A stretch of 64,000 nt of DNA. Source: Sphingomonas sp. LHG3406-1. GTDB lineage: Bacteria; Pseudomonadota; Alphaproteobacteria; Sphingomonadales; Sphingomonadaceae. Below the pieces are notes generated by a model that ran no database searches, had not been told where the DNA came from, and worked only from the letters and a program-made list of their open reading frames with translations. Below are positions 54,301 to 63,358 of the stretch, piece by piece. Every line of letters starts with the position of its first letter. Within the stretch, counting starts at the first letter, position 1. The DNA lies in contig NZ_CP069128.1 in assembly GCF_029637485.1 (NCBI RefSeq), positions 1 to 64,000 on the forward strand, in the 5' to 3' direction. The translations under genes and the position numbers were made by a program.

Positions 54301-54558
54301 TCCGCGCGACGAGGAGGTGGAGGAGAAATAGAGCAGCCCGTCGATCCCGGTAAGCTGCTGCTCGAGGATCTGCGTGACGCTGTTTTCGACCGTCTCCGCC
54401 GAGGCGCCGGGATAGGTGGCGCGGACATTGACCTGCGGCGGTGCGACGTCCGGATATTGCTCGACCGGCAACTGGGTGATGGCGCCGACGCCCGCCAGCA
54501 TGACGATGATCGCCAGCACCCAGGCGAAGATCGGCCGGTTGATGAACAGTTGCGACAT
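51349..54558 (-). CDS. RND multidrug efflux pump (HAE-1 type, AcrB/MexB-like)
   Basis: 1069 residues. Twelve TM segments, with FAWVLAIIVMLAGVGAI at the N-terminus, LVLAIGLLVDDAIVVVENV (proton-relay Asp pair), GLAAKNAILMIEFA (relay Lys) and GVLPLALSTGAG. The large periplasmic loops are present. It exports lipophilic drugs and detergents with the adaptor and outer-membrane factor. Confidence 0.96.
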   Translation of the reverse strand: MSQLFINRPIFAWVLAIIVMLAGVGAITQLPVEQYPDVAPPQVNVRATYPGASAETVENSVTQILEQQLTGIDGLLYFSSTSSSRGSVSISAVFAKSTDPDTAQVQVQNQVQQAISRLPQQVQQQGIRVTKSNPDFLLIVAVYDETDQRSNIDVSDYLTSNIQDPLSRVEGVGDVNVFGSSRAMRIWLNPQRLAAVGLMPGDVITAIQNQNTEVAAGEVGSLPQASDQLLNATVTTQSRLRTPEQFENIVLKTEASGATVLVRDVARVELGAESYNAISRVNGHPGAGMAISLAPGADALRTADLIKERVGALSGSFPEGLKVAYANDTTAFIRLSVEEVVKTLLEAVVLVVIVMFVFLQSWRATLVPAIAVPVVLLGTFAIFYLAGFSINTLTLFGLVLAIGLLVDDAIVVVENVERLMEENPGMTPREATEISMKEIQVALVAIAVVLSAVFLPMAFFGGSTGVIYQQFSLTIISCMILSVLVALILSPAITATLLKARKSPEEEAATRQDRNVFERSAHRFQDWFNRNFERGVDRYTGAVTRVIDRKWLFLAIYGVTCLILVLMFQRLPTSFLPTEDQGAASVQFRLPPGATQQRTLEVQRQLEQYLQRYEQKNLATVFTVAGGGGGGATGQNTGQGFINLAPWDERSAKEDSADAIVERASGAFRGFRDAQVFALVPGAIRGLGQTSGFNMQLQNSSGLSREQFQAARDRLLALAAEDPRLASVRLSDLPDVANLKVDVDTQRLTAFGLNPADVNATLSTAWGGRYVNDFIDNGRVKRVYVQGDAPYRSDPADLSQWYVRSDDGQMTPFSAFAQTGWSTGPSSLSRFQGVPSFELQGTPAPGVSSGEAMMRMEELAAQVSGTSVAWSGASFQERLSSGQAPLLYALSLLVVFLCLAALYESWSIPVAVLLVIPLGLIGAVFAVTLRGLENDVYLQIGLLTTMGLAAKNAILMIEFAEQAERAGKPVMEAALDAARIRLRPILMTSFAFIFGVLPLALSTGAGANSRIAIGTAVIGGMTTATLLALFYIPLFFVLVRLGAKRGVAVIRERMTRRRPPPPATSEATA

Positions 54559-54561
54559 GCG

Positions 54562-55791
54562 CTAGCGGCCGCCGCCCTTCGCCTGGCCACCCTGTTCACC
54601 CGCCGGACGCGGCGCGATGCGCTGCGGCGTGGTGGCGGACACCGGCCGGATCGGCGCGCCGTCGCGCAGGTTGGCGAGCCCTTGCGTAATGACGCGGTCA
54701 CCCGCCCTCAGCCCGCCGGTGATCACCCAGTCGGTGCCATAGGTCCGCTCGGCCTGAACCTTGCGCCGCTCGGCCTTGTTCTGCGCGCCGACGACGAAGA
54801 CGAAGGCCTCGCCGCTGATGTCCCGCTGCACCGCGCTTTGCGACACCAGGATGGCATTGGGCGTAACCGCCTGGGTGAAGATCGCCTTGACGAAGGAGCC
54901 CGGAAGAAGGGTGCCCTGCGGATTGGGAAAGCTGGCGCGCAGGGTCACCGTGCCCGTGCTCTCGTTGACCACCACTTCGCTGAACTGGACCGTCCCGGTG
55001 AAGCCATAGTCACTGCCGTCGTCCAGCCGCAGCCTCACCTGCGTGCTGCCCGGTGCGACCCCGCCGCTCGCCAACGCGCGCCGGAGCGCCGTCAGGTCGG
55101 CCGCCGACTGCTGGATGTCGACATAGATGGGATCGGTCCGCTGGATCACCGCCAGCGGTTCGGTCTGGTTCTGGTTGACCAAGGCGCCCTGGGTGAACAG
55201 CGAACGCCCGATCCGCCCGCTGATCGGAGCGCGGATGGTGGTGAAGCGCAGGTTGATCCGAGCCGTCTCCAGTGCGGCATTGTTCTGCGCCACCGACGCG
55301 CTCGCCTGCCGCGCCTGGGCCGCCGCGTCGGTATATTCCTGCTGGCTGACGGCTTCGATCTCGGCGAGCGGGCGATAGCGATTGGCCCGCGCCTGCGCCG
55401 CCTGCGCCGCTGCCCGGGCGCTGGCGACGTTGGCAGTCGCCTGGTTGACCGCCGCCCGATAGAGGCTTGGGTCGACCTCGTAGAGCGGCTGTCCCTGCCG
55501 GACGACGCTGCCCTCGGTGAACAGCCGCCGCTGCACGAGGCCGCTCACCTGCGGGCGGACCTCGGACGTCTCATAGGCGACCGCCCGCCCGCCAAGCTCG
55601 CTGACCACGGGGACGGACGTCGCCGTGACCGTGACGAAGCCGACCTGCGTCGGCCCGCCTCGGCCGGCGCCCTTCTCCTGCGCGTCGGATGCGCCGCTGC
55701 AACCGCTCGCCATCAACGTCAGTACGACGCTCGCCAGGATCATCGCCGGAGCGGGCTTGCCCGGGGGCAGCCGAAGCGCCTTCATTATCAT
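54562..55791 (-). CDS. RND efflux periplasmic adaptor (membrane fusion protein)
   Basis: 409 residues from ATG 55791 (55785 possible). Lipoprotein signal (LASVVLTLMASGC). Adaptor domain order: beta-barrel/lipoyl (RPQVSGLVQRRLFTEGSVVRQGQPLYEVD), alpha-helical hairpin (ASARAAAQAAQARANRYRPLAEIEAVSQQEY), second lipoyl half (IRAPISGRIGRSLFTQG). First gene of the operon, 3 bases before the pump gene. No local regulator gene is adjacent. Confidence 0.95.
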   Translation of the reverse strand: MIMKALRLPPGKPAPAMILASVVLTLMASGCSGASDAQEKGAGRGGPTQVGFVTVTATSVPVVSELGGRAVAYETSEVRPQVSGLVQRRLFTEGSVVRQGQPLYEVDPSLYRAAVNQATANVASARAAAQAAQARANRYRPLAEIEAVSQQEYTDAAAQARQASASVAQNNAALETARINLRFTTIRAPISGRIGRSLFTQGALVNQNQTEPLAVIQRTDPIYVDIQQSAADLTALRRALASGGVAPGSTQVRLRLDDGSDYGFTGTVQFSEVVVNESTGTVTLRASFPNPQGTLLPGSFVKAIFTQAVTPNAILVSQSAVQRDISGEAFVFVVGAQNKAERRKVQAERTYGTDWVITGGLRAGDRVITQGLANLRDGAPIRPVSATTPQRIAPRPAGEQGGQAKGGGR

Positions 55792-55919
55792 CGTCGTCGT
55801 TCAGTCCCGCAACACGGCCTTCGGCTGGAGCGGTAACAGCCCGGACGCCACAAGGCTCCGTCCTCTAAGAAGACTGGTCGAAAGTCCGTACGACCCGTTC
55901 GGGACCAGGGCCGAACCGA

Positions 55920-57773
55920 TCAGGCAGGCGTGCCCTTCTGGCGGATATACTCGCCGACGTTCAGCGCCAGAACGTCCATCGGCACGTTCCCGCCGAGCAG
56001 CACCGCATCGTTGAACGTGCGGATGTCGTAGGCCGGCCCCATCGCCTGCTGCGCCCGCGAGCGCTGGCGGTTGATGGCGGTATGCCCGATCTTGTAGCCG
56101 CACGCCTGGCCCGGCCAGCTGCAATAGCGATCGACCTCGCTGCGGGCTTCCGGCTCCTTGGTGCCGTTCTCGTCCATGAAGAAGCGGACCGCCTGTTCGC
56201 GCGACCAGTTCTTGGCGTGAAGCCCGGTGTCGATGACCAGCCGGCAGGCACGGAAGGCGATGCCCTGCAGATAGCCGAGCCGCCCGGCAGCGAAGTCTTC
56301 GTAAAGGCCGAACTCGTCGGCCAGTTGCTGCGCGTAAAGGGCCCAGCCTTCCGAATAGGCACCAAAGGCGAGCATGGTCCGGATCAGCGGCAGCTTGTTG
56401 GCATATTCGCCCTGCCAGACATGACCGGGGATCGCCTCGTGATGGGTGAGGTCCGGAAGGTCGAACTTGGTGTGGAGCTCGGTCGTGCGCAGGTTGATCC
56501 AGAACTTGCCGGGAATGGTGCCGTCGATCGAGCCGGCGCCGCCATAGGCCCCGGGCGCCCCCGGCTCCTCTTCGGGCGGAAGGCGACGAACCTCGAGATT
56601 CCCGCGAACGAGGGTGTTGAACATCTGCGGCAGCTTGGCCCTGACCAGCCGGACGCGCTCGTCGATGAAGGCGAGGATCTCGGCCCGACCCTTGTCGCCA
56701 TCCGAAAACCTGTAGCGCGGATCGCGGCCGAGCGCCTGCATCCGCTCGCCGACCGAGCCCTGCGTGAAGCCGAGCGAGCGGAGGATCGGATCCATCCGCC
56801 CCTGCAGCTCGCGAAGCTCGGTAAGGCCGATCTGGTGGATCTCCTCGGGAGAAAGGTCGGTGGTGGTCGAAGCCTTCAGCGCCCAGCGATAATATTCGGC
56901 GCCGCCGGGCCGTGCCGACATGCCCGGCGCATCGCTGGCGACGGCACGCTGGGCCTTCAGTTCCTCGATCTGGCGAAGGAGCGCGGGACGGACCTCCTCG
57001 GCGATGATCCGGGCGGCCTCCTTCGCGCCGCCGGGCAGCTCCTTGAGCCGCTCCATGGCGAGCCGCGTGAGCGACACGCCCGTGGCGCTGGTCTCGATCT
57101 GCGGAAGCGCCTTGTCGAGCAGGAAGGAGGGCGGGATCAGGCCGACGGCCCGGGCCGCGCGCATCCGCTCGAGCTCGCCGTCGAGCGCCGCGCGATACTG
57201 GCCGAGTCGGGCAAGCCAGCTCTGCGCATCCTCGCGGCTCTTCACCTGATGCTCGCTGTCGAGGAAGCGCGGAATGTCGAGATAGGCGCCGACATTCTGG
57301 ATCACGACATAAGGGCTGTTGCGCCAGCCGCCGACCGGAACATCGCCATAAGGCAGGGCAAAGCCCGCGAGCGCAGTCCGGTAAGCGCTCTTCACCACCT
57401 CGAAGCTGGTGCGGGTGGAGTAGGACAGGCCGTCCTGCGGGAAGCTTTCGGCGCGAGCGAGGTCGTAGCGGAGCGTCGCCTCGATCATGCGCTGACCGGA
57501 CGCGGACCGGTCGGACAGGCGGCTGCGCATGGCCGCCCGCGCATCCTTGTCGATGCCGAGGCTGGTGGCGCTCTCGGGCTGCAGCCGGAGCAGGTTCTCG
57601 GCGATGGCATCGAGCAGTTGGGCGGCCTCTGCCTCCCTTGCCGCGACCGGCTGGACAGGCACGGGCGGCGGCGCCGACGCCAGCGGGGCAGCCGCGGGCC
57701 GGGTGGCGCAGGCGGCGAGGGGGACGCAAGAAGCGGCGGCGGCGAGGGCCTGGCGGCGGGTAAGGACGGTCAT
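55920..57773 (-). CDS. DUF885 family protein (periplasmic, probably metallopeptidase-like)
   Basis: 617 residues. Possible Tat/lipoprotein signal (LTRRQALAAAASCVPLAACA). DUF885 motifs: the HHEAIPGH block (THHEAIPGHVWQG) typical of a zinc-binding region, AYSEGWALYAQQLADEFG, RACRLVIDTGLHAKNWSREQAVRFF and the CGYKIGH segment. Function in the family is little known. Upstream of the efflux operon on the same strand, 128 bp away, with no clear promoter seen. Confidence 0.9.
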   Translation of the reverse strand: MTVLTRRQALAAAASCVPLAACATRPAAAPLASAPPPVPVQPVAAREAEAAQLLDAIAENLLRLQPESATSLGIDKDARAAMRSRLSDRSASGQRMIEATLRYDLARAESFPQDGLSYSTRTSFEVVKSAYRTALAGFALPYGDVPVGGWRNSPYVVIQNVGAYLDIPRFLDSEHQVKSREDAQSWLARLGQYRAALDGELERMRAARAVGLIPPSFLLDKALPQIETSATGVSLTRLAMERLKELPGGAKEAARIIAEEVRPALLRQIEELKAQRAVASDAPGMSARPGGAEYYRWALKASTTTDLSPEEIHQIGLTELRELQGRMDPILRSLGFTQGSVGERMQALGRDPRYRFSDGDKGRAEILAFIDERVRLVRAKLPQMFNTLVRGNLEVRRLPPEEEPGAPGAYGGAGSIDGTIPGKFWINLRTTELHTKFDLPDLTHHEAIPGHVWQGEYANKLPLIRTMLAFGAYSEGWALYAQQLADEFGLYEDFAAGRLGYLQGIAFRACRLVIDTGLHAKNWSREQAVRFFMDENGTKEPEARSEVDRYCSWPGQACGYKIGHTAINRQRSRAQQAMGPAYDIRTFNDAVLLGGNVPMDVLALNVGEYIRQKGTPA

Positions 57774-58219
57774 CCCGGCAGCTTAGGCGTGGCCTCCACC
57801 ATCAGGCAATTGCCTTCGACACCAATGATCTCGACCCGTTCGCCCACGCCCGCCGGTCCGCCGCGCGCGCTCCACTCGCTGTCGCCGAGCTTCACCCGCC
57901 CGCCATGCTCGTCGATCGCCGTCACCACCACCGCGCTCTTGCCGATGAGGGCGCTGGAGCGATCGTTGAGGTGCTTGACCGAGGCGGCGACCGGCCGGTT
58001 CGCGTAGACCTTGCGGCCAAGATAGACGGCAAGCGCGGTGTAGATGGCGAACAGGGCGAGCGCCGGCGCCAGGCTGAAGTCGAACAACAGCACGAACAGG
58101 CCGGTGACGATCGCCGCCACGCCGACGAACAGCAGGAAGAAGCCGGGCGCGAGCAGTTCGGCGATCAGCAGCAGCAGGCCCCCGATCAGCCACCACCAGC
58201 CATGGGCAAGTCCGTCCAT
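57770..58219 (-). CDS. NfeD family membrane protein
   Basis: 149 residues. Two or three TM helices (WLIGGLLLLIAELLAPGFFLLFVGVAAIVTGLFVLL, LALFAIYTALAVYLG) and a C-terminal OB-fold NfeD domain (SALIGKSAVVVTAIDEHGGRVKLGDSEWSARG). Pairs with the SPFH protein encoded just upstream, a common operon that organises membrane microdomains. Overlaps DUF885 by 4 bases. Confidence 0.93.
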   Translation of the reverse strand: MDGLAHGWWWLIGGLLLLIAELLAPGFFLLFVGVAAIVTGLFVLLFDFSLAPALALFAIYTALAVYLGRKVYANRPVAASVKHLNDRSSALIGKSAVVVTAIDEHGGRVKLGDSEWSARGGPAGVGERVEIIGVEGNCLMVEATPKLPG

Positions 58220-58222
58220 CGC

Positions 58223-59188
58223 TCAGGCCTGCGGAATGCCGGGAACGACACGCGGCTTGGCCGGGGCCGCCGGCTTGTCGGGCCCGTCGCTGAACGCCGC
58301 TTTGGCCAGTTCGCCGATCCCGCCGAGGCTTCCGATCAGCTGGGTCGCCTCGACCGGGAACAGGATGGTCTTGGCGTTGGGCGAAGTGGCGAACTGGCTG
58401 AGTGCCTCGACATATTTCTGCGCGATGAAATAGTTGATCGCCTGGGTGTTGCCGCCGGCGATGGCGTCGCTGACCGCCTTGGTTGCGGCAGCCTCCGCCT
58501 GGGCGGCGCGCTCGCGCGCCTCGGCCTCGCGGAAGGCGGCTTCCTTCATGCCCTCGGCCGACAGGATCTTGGCCTGCTTCTCGCCCTCGGCGCGGAGGAT
58601 TTCGGAAGCGCGCATGCCTTCGCTCTCGAGGATGGCGGCACGCTTCTCGCGCTCGGCCTTCATCTGGCGGGTCATGGCGTTGACGATGTCGGCTGGCGGC
58701 CGGATGTCCTTCAGCTCGACGCGGGTGATCTTGACGCCCCATGCCTCGGTCGCATGATCGACCACGCTCAGCAGCCGCGCATTGATCTCGTCGCGCTTGG
58801 ACAAGGTTTCGTCGAGGTCCATCGACCCCATGACCGTGCGCAGGTTGGTGGTCGAAAGCGCGAGGATGGCGGTATAAAGGTCGGAAACCTCATACGCCGC
58901 CTTGGCCGGGTCCAGCACCTGGAAGAACACCACCCCGTCGACCGCCACCATGGCATTGTCCTTGGTGATGATCTCCTGCCCCGGAATGTCGAGGACCTGC
59001 TCCATCATGTTGATCTTGCGGCCGACCCGGTAGAAGAAGGCGGGGACGAAATTGAAGCCGGGGTCGGCCACGCGGACGAAGCGGCCGAAATGCTCGACCG
59101 TGTAGCGATAGCCCTGGTTGACGATCTTGATGCTCATCATGACGAAGAGCAGGACCAGGATGACGACGAAGGTTAGTGCCTCGATCAT
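58223..59188 (-). CDS. SPFH/band-7 (stomatin/paraslipin-like) protein
   Basis: 321 residues from ATG 59188 (GGGGGAAATC). N-terminal TM/hairpin (about 3-18), then the SPFH domain (QGYRYTVEHFGRFVRVADPGFNFVPAFFYRVGRKI..DNAMVAVDGVVFFQVLDP) and a long coiled coil rich in Glu/Ala/Lys (MKAEREKRAAILESEG). Ends with GGIGELAKAAF. Partner gene nfeD 3 bases downstream. Membrane-domain scaffold. Confidence 0.95.
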   Translation of the reverse strand: MIEALTFVVILVLLFVMMSIKIVNQGYRYTVEHFGRFVRVADPGFNFVPAFFYRVGRKINMMEQVLDIPGQEIITKDNAMVAVDGVVFFQVLDPAKAAYEVSDLYTAILALSTTNLRTVMGSMDLDETLSKRDEINARLLSVVDHATEAWGVKITRVELKDIRPPADIVNAMTRQMKAEREKRAAILESEGMRASEILRAEGEKQAKILSAEGMKEAAFREAEARERAAQAEAAATKAVSDAIAGGNTQAINYFIAQKYVEALSQFATSPNAKTILFPVEATQLIGSLGGIGELAKAAFSDGPDKPAAPAKPRVVPGIPQA

Positions 59189-59254
59189 GATTTCCCCCGC
59201 GAAAACGCTTCCCATCATGGCCGAGCCGGCCGCGCACCGGAAGTGAAATCGGAC

Positions 59255-60049
59255 ATGACCCTCAGCCTGTTCGGCCGTCCGGCGGTACTGTTCCTCCCCG
59301 CCAATCGCGCCGGCGCGGTCAGGCGGGCGCGGGAGAGCGCGGCGGACGTCATCTTCCTCGACCTCGAGGATGCCGTCGCCCCGGAAGCGAAGGAGGAGGC
59401 GCGCGCTGCCGCCGTCGCCGCCGTCGTCGAGGGCTTCGCCGCCCCCACCGCGATCCGCGTCAACGGCACGGCAAGTGAGTGGTTCGAAGCCGACTGCGAA
59501 GCGGTGGCGGCGAGCCGCGCCGACCTCGTCATTGTCCCGCGGGTCGAAAGCGCCGACACGATCCGCTTGGTCGCCGACCGCACCGGCAAGCCGGTGGCCG
59601 CGATGATCGAGACCCCGCTCGGCGTCCGCCGCTGCTGGGAGATCGCCGAAGAGGCAGCCGCGCTGATCGCCGGCACCAACGACCTGTCGGCGACCCTCCG
59701 GCTCCCGGCAGGGGCGGGGAGGCCGCCGCTTCGGACCGCGCTCCAGACCATCGTGCTCGCCGCGCGCGCCGCAGGAACGGCCTGCTTCGACGGCGTGTTC
59801 AACAAGCTCGACGATGCGGACGGCTTCGCGGCCGAGGCGGCGGAGGGGCGCTCGTTCGGCTTCGACGGCAAGACCCTCATCCACCCCGACCAGATCGCCC
59901 CCTGCAAGGCGGCCTTCGCGCCCACGCCGGAGGAGCTCGCCCGGGCCCAGCGGCTGGTCGCGGCGGCGCAGGGCGGTGCCCAGCGTTTCGAGGGCGAGAT
60001 GATCGAGCGCATGCATGTCGAAGCGGCGGAGCGGCTGCTCGGACGCTAG
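59255..60049 (+). CDS. CitE/HpcH-HpaI-family lyase
   Basis: 264 residues from ATG 59255 (GTG 59243 adds four). TIM-barrel features: FLDLEDAVAPEAKEEARAAA, RVNGTASEWF, IVPRVESADTIR, AMIETPLGV, AGTNDLSATLRLP, and GFDGKTLIHPDQIAPCKAAFAPT. Could be a citrate-lyase beta-like, malyl-CoA or citramalyl-CoA lyase; substrate cannot be read from the sequence. Confidence 0.9.
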   Translation: MTLSLFGRPAVLFLPANRAGAVRRARESAADVIFLDLEDAVAPEAKEEARAAAVAAVVEGFAAPTAIRVNGTASEWFEADCEAVAASRADLVIVPRVESADTIRLVADRTGKPVAAMIETPLGVRRCWEIAEEAAALIAGTNDLSATLRLPAGAGRPPLRTALQTIVLAARAAGTACFDGVFNKLDDADGFAAEAAEGRSFGFDGKTLIHPDQIAPCKAAFAPTPEELARAQRLVAAAQGGAQRFEGEMIERMHVEAAERLLGR

Positions 60050-60074
60050 CCCCCCTTGCCGAATCGTGCCTTAG

Positions 60075-61568
<1,494 letters not shown>

Positions 61569-61570
61569 CC

Positions 61571-61680
61571 TCATTCCCCTCCCGCTTGCGGGAGGGGCAA
61601 GGGGAGGGCATGTCGGCATGGTGTCTTCCGTTCTCCTACAGGCCCTCTCCCGGCCCCTGCCGCAAGCGGGAGGGGAGGGG
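61571..61680. repeat. Paired-hairpin repeat between guaB and the RsmB-type gene (copy R5)
   Basis: Left hairpin CCCCTCCCGCTTGCGGGAGGGG, G-rich arm, variable middle, right hairpin CCCCTGCCGCAAGCGGGAGGGG. Same architecture as the copy inside cfa. Its last bases overlap the start of the next gene. Confidence 0.75.
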
Positions 61681-62834
61681 TGACCCCTGCCGCCCGCGCC
61701 CAGGCCGCCATCGACATCCTCGACCAGGTGATCGCCTCCGCCCGCGATGACGGCCCCCCGGCCGACGCGCTCGTCTCCGCCTACTTCAAGACGCGCCGCT
61801 ATGCGGGCTCCAAGGATCGGCGGGCGGTGCGCGAACTGGTTTTCCGTGCCATCCGCCACTCGGCCGATGTACCGGCAAGCGGACGCGCCGCCCTGCTGCC
61901 GCTCGCCGCCGACCAGTTCGACGGAAGCACGCACGGACCCGCGCCCGTGTCCCCTGACGAGGCGCGCGCGGTCGAAGGCGTCGTGCCCGGCTGGCTGCAG
62001 CCGCTGCTGTCGCCCCTCGTCGCGCCGGCCGAATGGCCCGCCCTGATCGACCGCGCTCCCGTCGACCTCCGCGTCAACCTCGCCCGCTCCGACCGCGCGG
62101 CCATGCTCGCTCACTTCGGCGCCGAGCCGACTCCGCTCAGCCCGTGGGGCCTCCGCCTCCCCGCGGACAGCGCGGTCAGCGCCGACCCGGCCTTCGCCGA
62201 CGGGCTGGTCGAGGTGCAGGACGAAGGAAGCCAGCTCATCGCGCTCGCCTGCGCGCCAGAGCGTCAGGCGCTGATGGTCGACCTGTGCGCCGGCGCCGGC
62301 GGCAAGGCACTGGCGCTGGCCGCCGCCAATCCTTCCGCCCGAATCCTTGCCTGCGACACCAACCGCGCGCGCCTGTCCAGGCTGGCACCTCGTGCCGAAC
62401 GTGCCGGCGCCACCATCGAGACCCGCCTGCTCGACCTCCCGCGCGAGGCGGAAGGGCTGGCGGACCTGCACGGCCAGGCCGACCTCGTGCTGGTCGATGC
62501 GCCCTGTTCGGGCTCGGGCACCTGGCGGCGCAATCCCGAAGGGCGCTGGCGGCTCACCCCGGACCGCCTGACGCGCCTGGAAGCGCTCCAGGCCCGGGTC
62601 CTCGATCTTGCCGCGCCCCTCGTCAGGTCCGACGGAACACTGGTCTACGCCGTCTGCTCGCTGCTCGCCCGCGAGGGAGCCGAACAGGCCGCCGCTTTCC
62701 TCAGCCGCCATTCAGGCTTCGTGGCCGAGGATACAGGCATGGCCATCGGGCGTTCCGACCATGTCGGCCGGCTTCTCACCCCGGGACACGACGGTACCGA
62801 CGGCTTTTTCATTGCGCGGTTCCGTGCCACATGA
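61680..62834 (+). CDS. RsmB/NOP2-family RNA (cytosine-5) methyltransferase
   Basis: 384 residues from GTG 61680; the GGAGGGGAGGG of the preceding repeat supplies the ribosome-binding site. N-terminal NusB-like helices, then the SAM domain (LMVDLCAGAGGKALALAA), VDAPCSGSGTWRRNP and nucleophile Cys326 in VYAVCSLLAREG. Probably methylates rRNA C5 positions; the exact site (e.g. 16S m5C967) is not proven. Confidence 0.93.
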   Translation: MTPAARAQAAIDILDQVIASARDDGPPADALVSAYFKTRRYAGSKDRRAVRELVFRAIRHSADVPASGRAALLPLAADQFDGSTHGPAPVSPDEARAVEGVVPGWLQPLLSPLVAPAEWPALIDRAPVDLRVNLARSDRAAMLAHFGAEPTPLSPWGLRLPADSAVSADPAFADGLVEVQDEGSQLIALACAPERQALMVDLCAGAGGKALALAAANPSARILACDTNRARLSRLAPRAERAGATIETRLLDLPREAEGLADLHGQADLVLVDAPCSGSGTWRRNPEGRWRLTPDRLTRLEALQARVLDLAAPLVRSDGTLVYAVCSLLAREGAEQAAAFLSRHSGFVAEDTGMAIGRSDHVGRLLTPGHDGTDGFFIARFRAT

Positions 62835-63358
62835 GCAGGGTTGCCGCCTGGGAGATGATGATGCGCGTGCTTCCGATTGCCATTGCCCTCGGGATCGTCG
62901 GCGCGACGATGAGCACGTCCGGCGGGACGCAGGTGCCCGACGCGCAGATCAACGCCCAGTCGCTGCAATGGCAGAGGGCGGGCGAAGCCGCGCTTGCTGC
63001 CGGCAACTTCCAGGCCGCCGACGATGCGCTCGAATCGGCGCTGATCATCGATCCGCGCAACCGCGGTGCGTTCATCGCGCTCGCCCGCGTCGCGCAGAAG
63101 CAGAAGCTCTACGGCCAGGCGATCCGCTTCACCAACAAGGCGCTGACGCTCGAACCCAACGACCCTGTGGCGCTCGGCGTTCAGGGCGAGGCGATGGTCG
63201 AACTGGGCGCGGTCGCCCGGGCGCAGCAGAATCTCGCCAAGATCCGAACCCTGTGCGGCAACAAGCCCTGTGCCCCGGCTACCTCGCTCGCCGCGCTGAT
63301 CCAGCGCGGGCCGGCGATGGCCCGCAGCGACACGCCGGCCGCTCCTAAGAAGAACTGA
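62831..63358 (+). CDS. Secreted TPR protein
   Basis: 175 residues from ATG 62831 (overlaps the RsmB stop by 4) or 62855. Signal peptide MMMRVLPIAIALGIVGATMS. TPR-like helices AGNFQAADDALESALIIDPRNRGAFIALARVAQKQKLYGQAIRFTNKALTLEPND. Two Cys near the end (LCGNKPC). Convergent with rsmA, overlapping it by 14 bases. Role unknown. Confidence 0.85.
   Translation: MSRVAAWEMMMRVLPIAIALGIVGATMSTSGGTQVPDAQINAQSLQWQRAGEAALAAGNFQAADDALESALIIDPRNRGAFIALARVAQKQKLYGQAIRFTNKALTLEPNDPVALGVQGEAMVELGAVARAQQNLAKIRTLCGNKPCAPATSLAALIQRGPAMARSDTPAAPKKN

Noticed and set aside
52159..55836. 1225-codon open frame antisense to the RND pump and adaptor
   Set aside because: Shadow of the real minus-strand genes; His/Arg/Asp-rich composition, no motifs.
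55792..55919. Regulator or promoter palindrome for the RND operon
   Set aside because: Only short, imperfect complementarity (CTGGTC/GACCAG) is present; no TetR/MarR gene adjacent.
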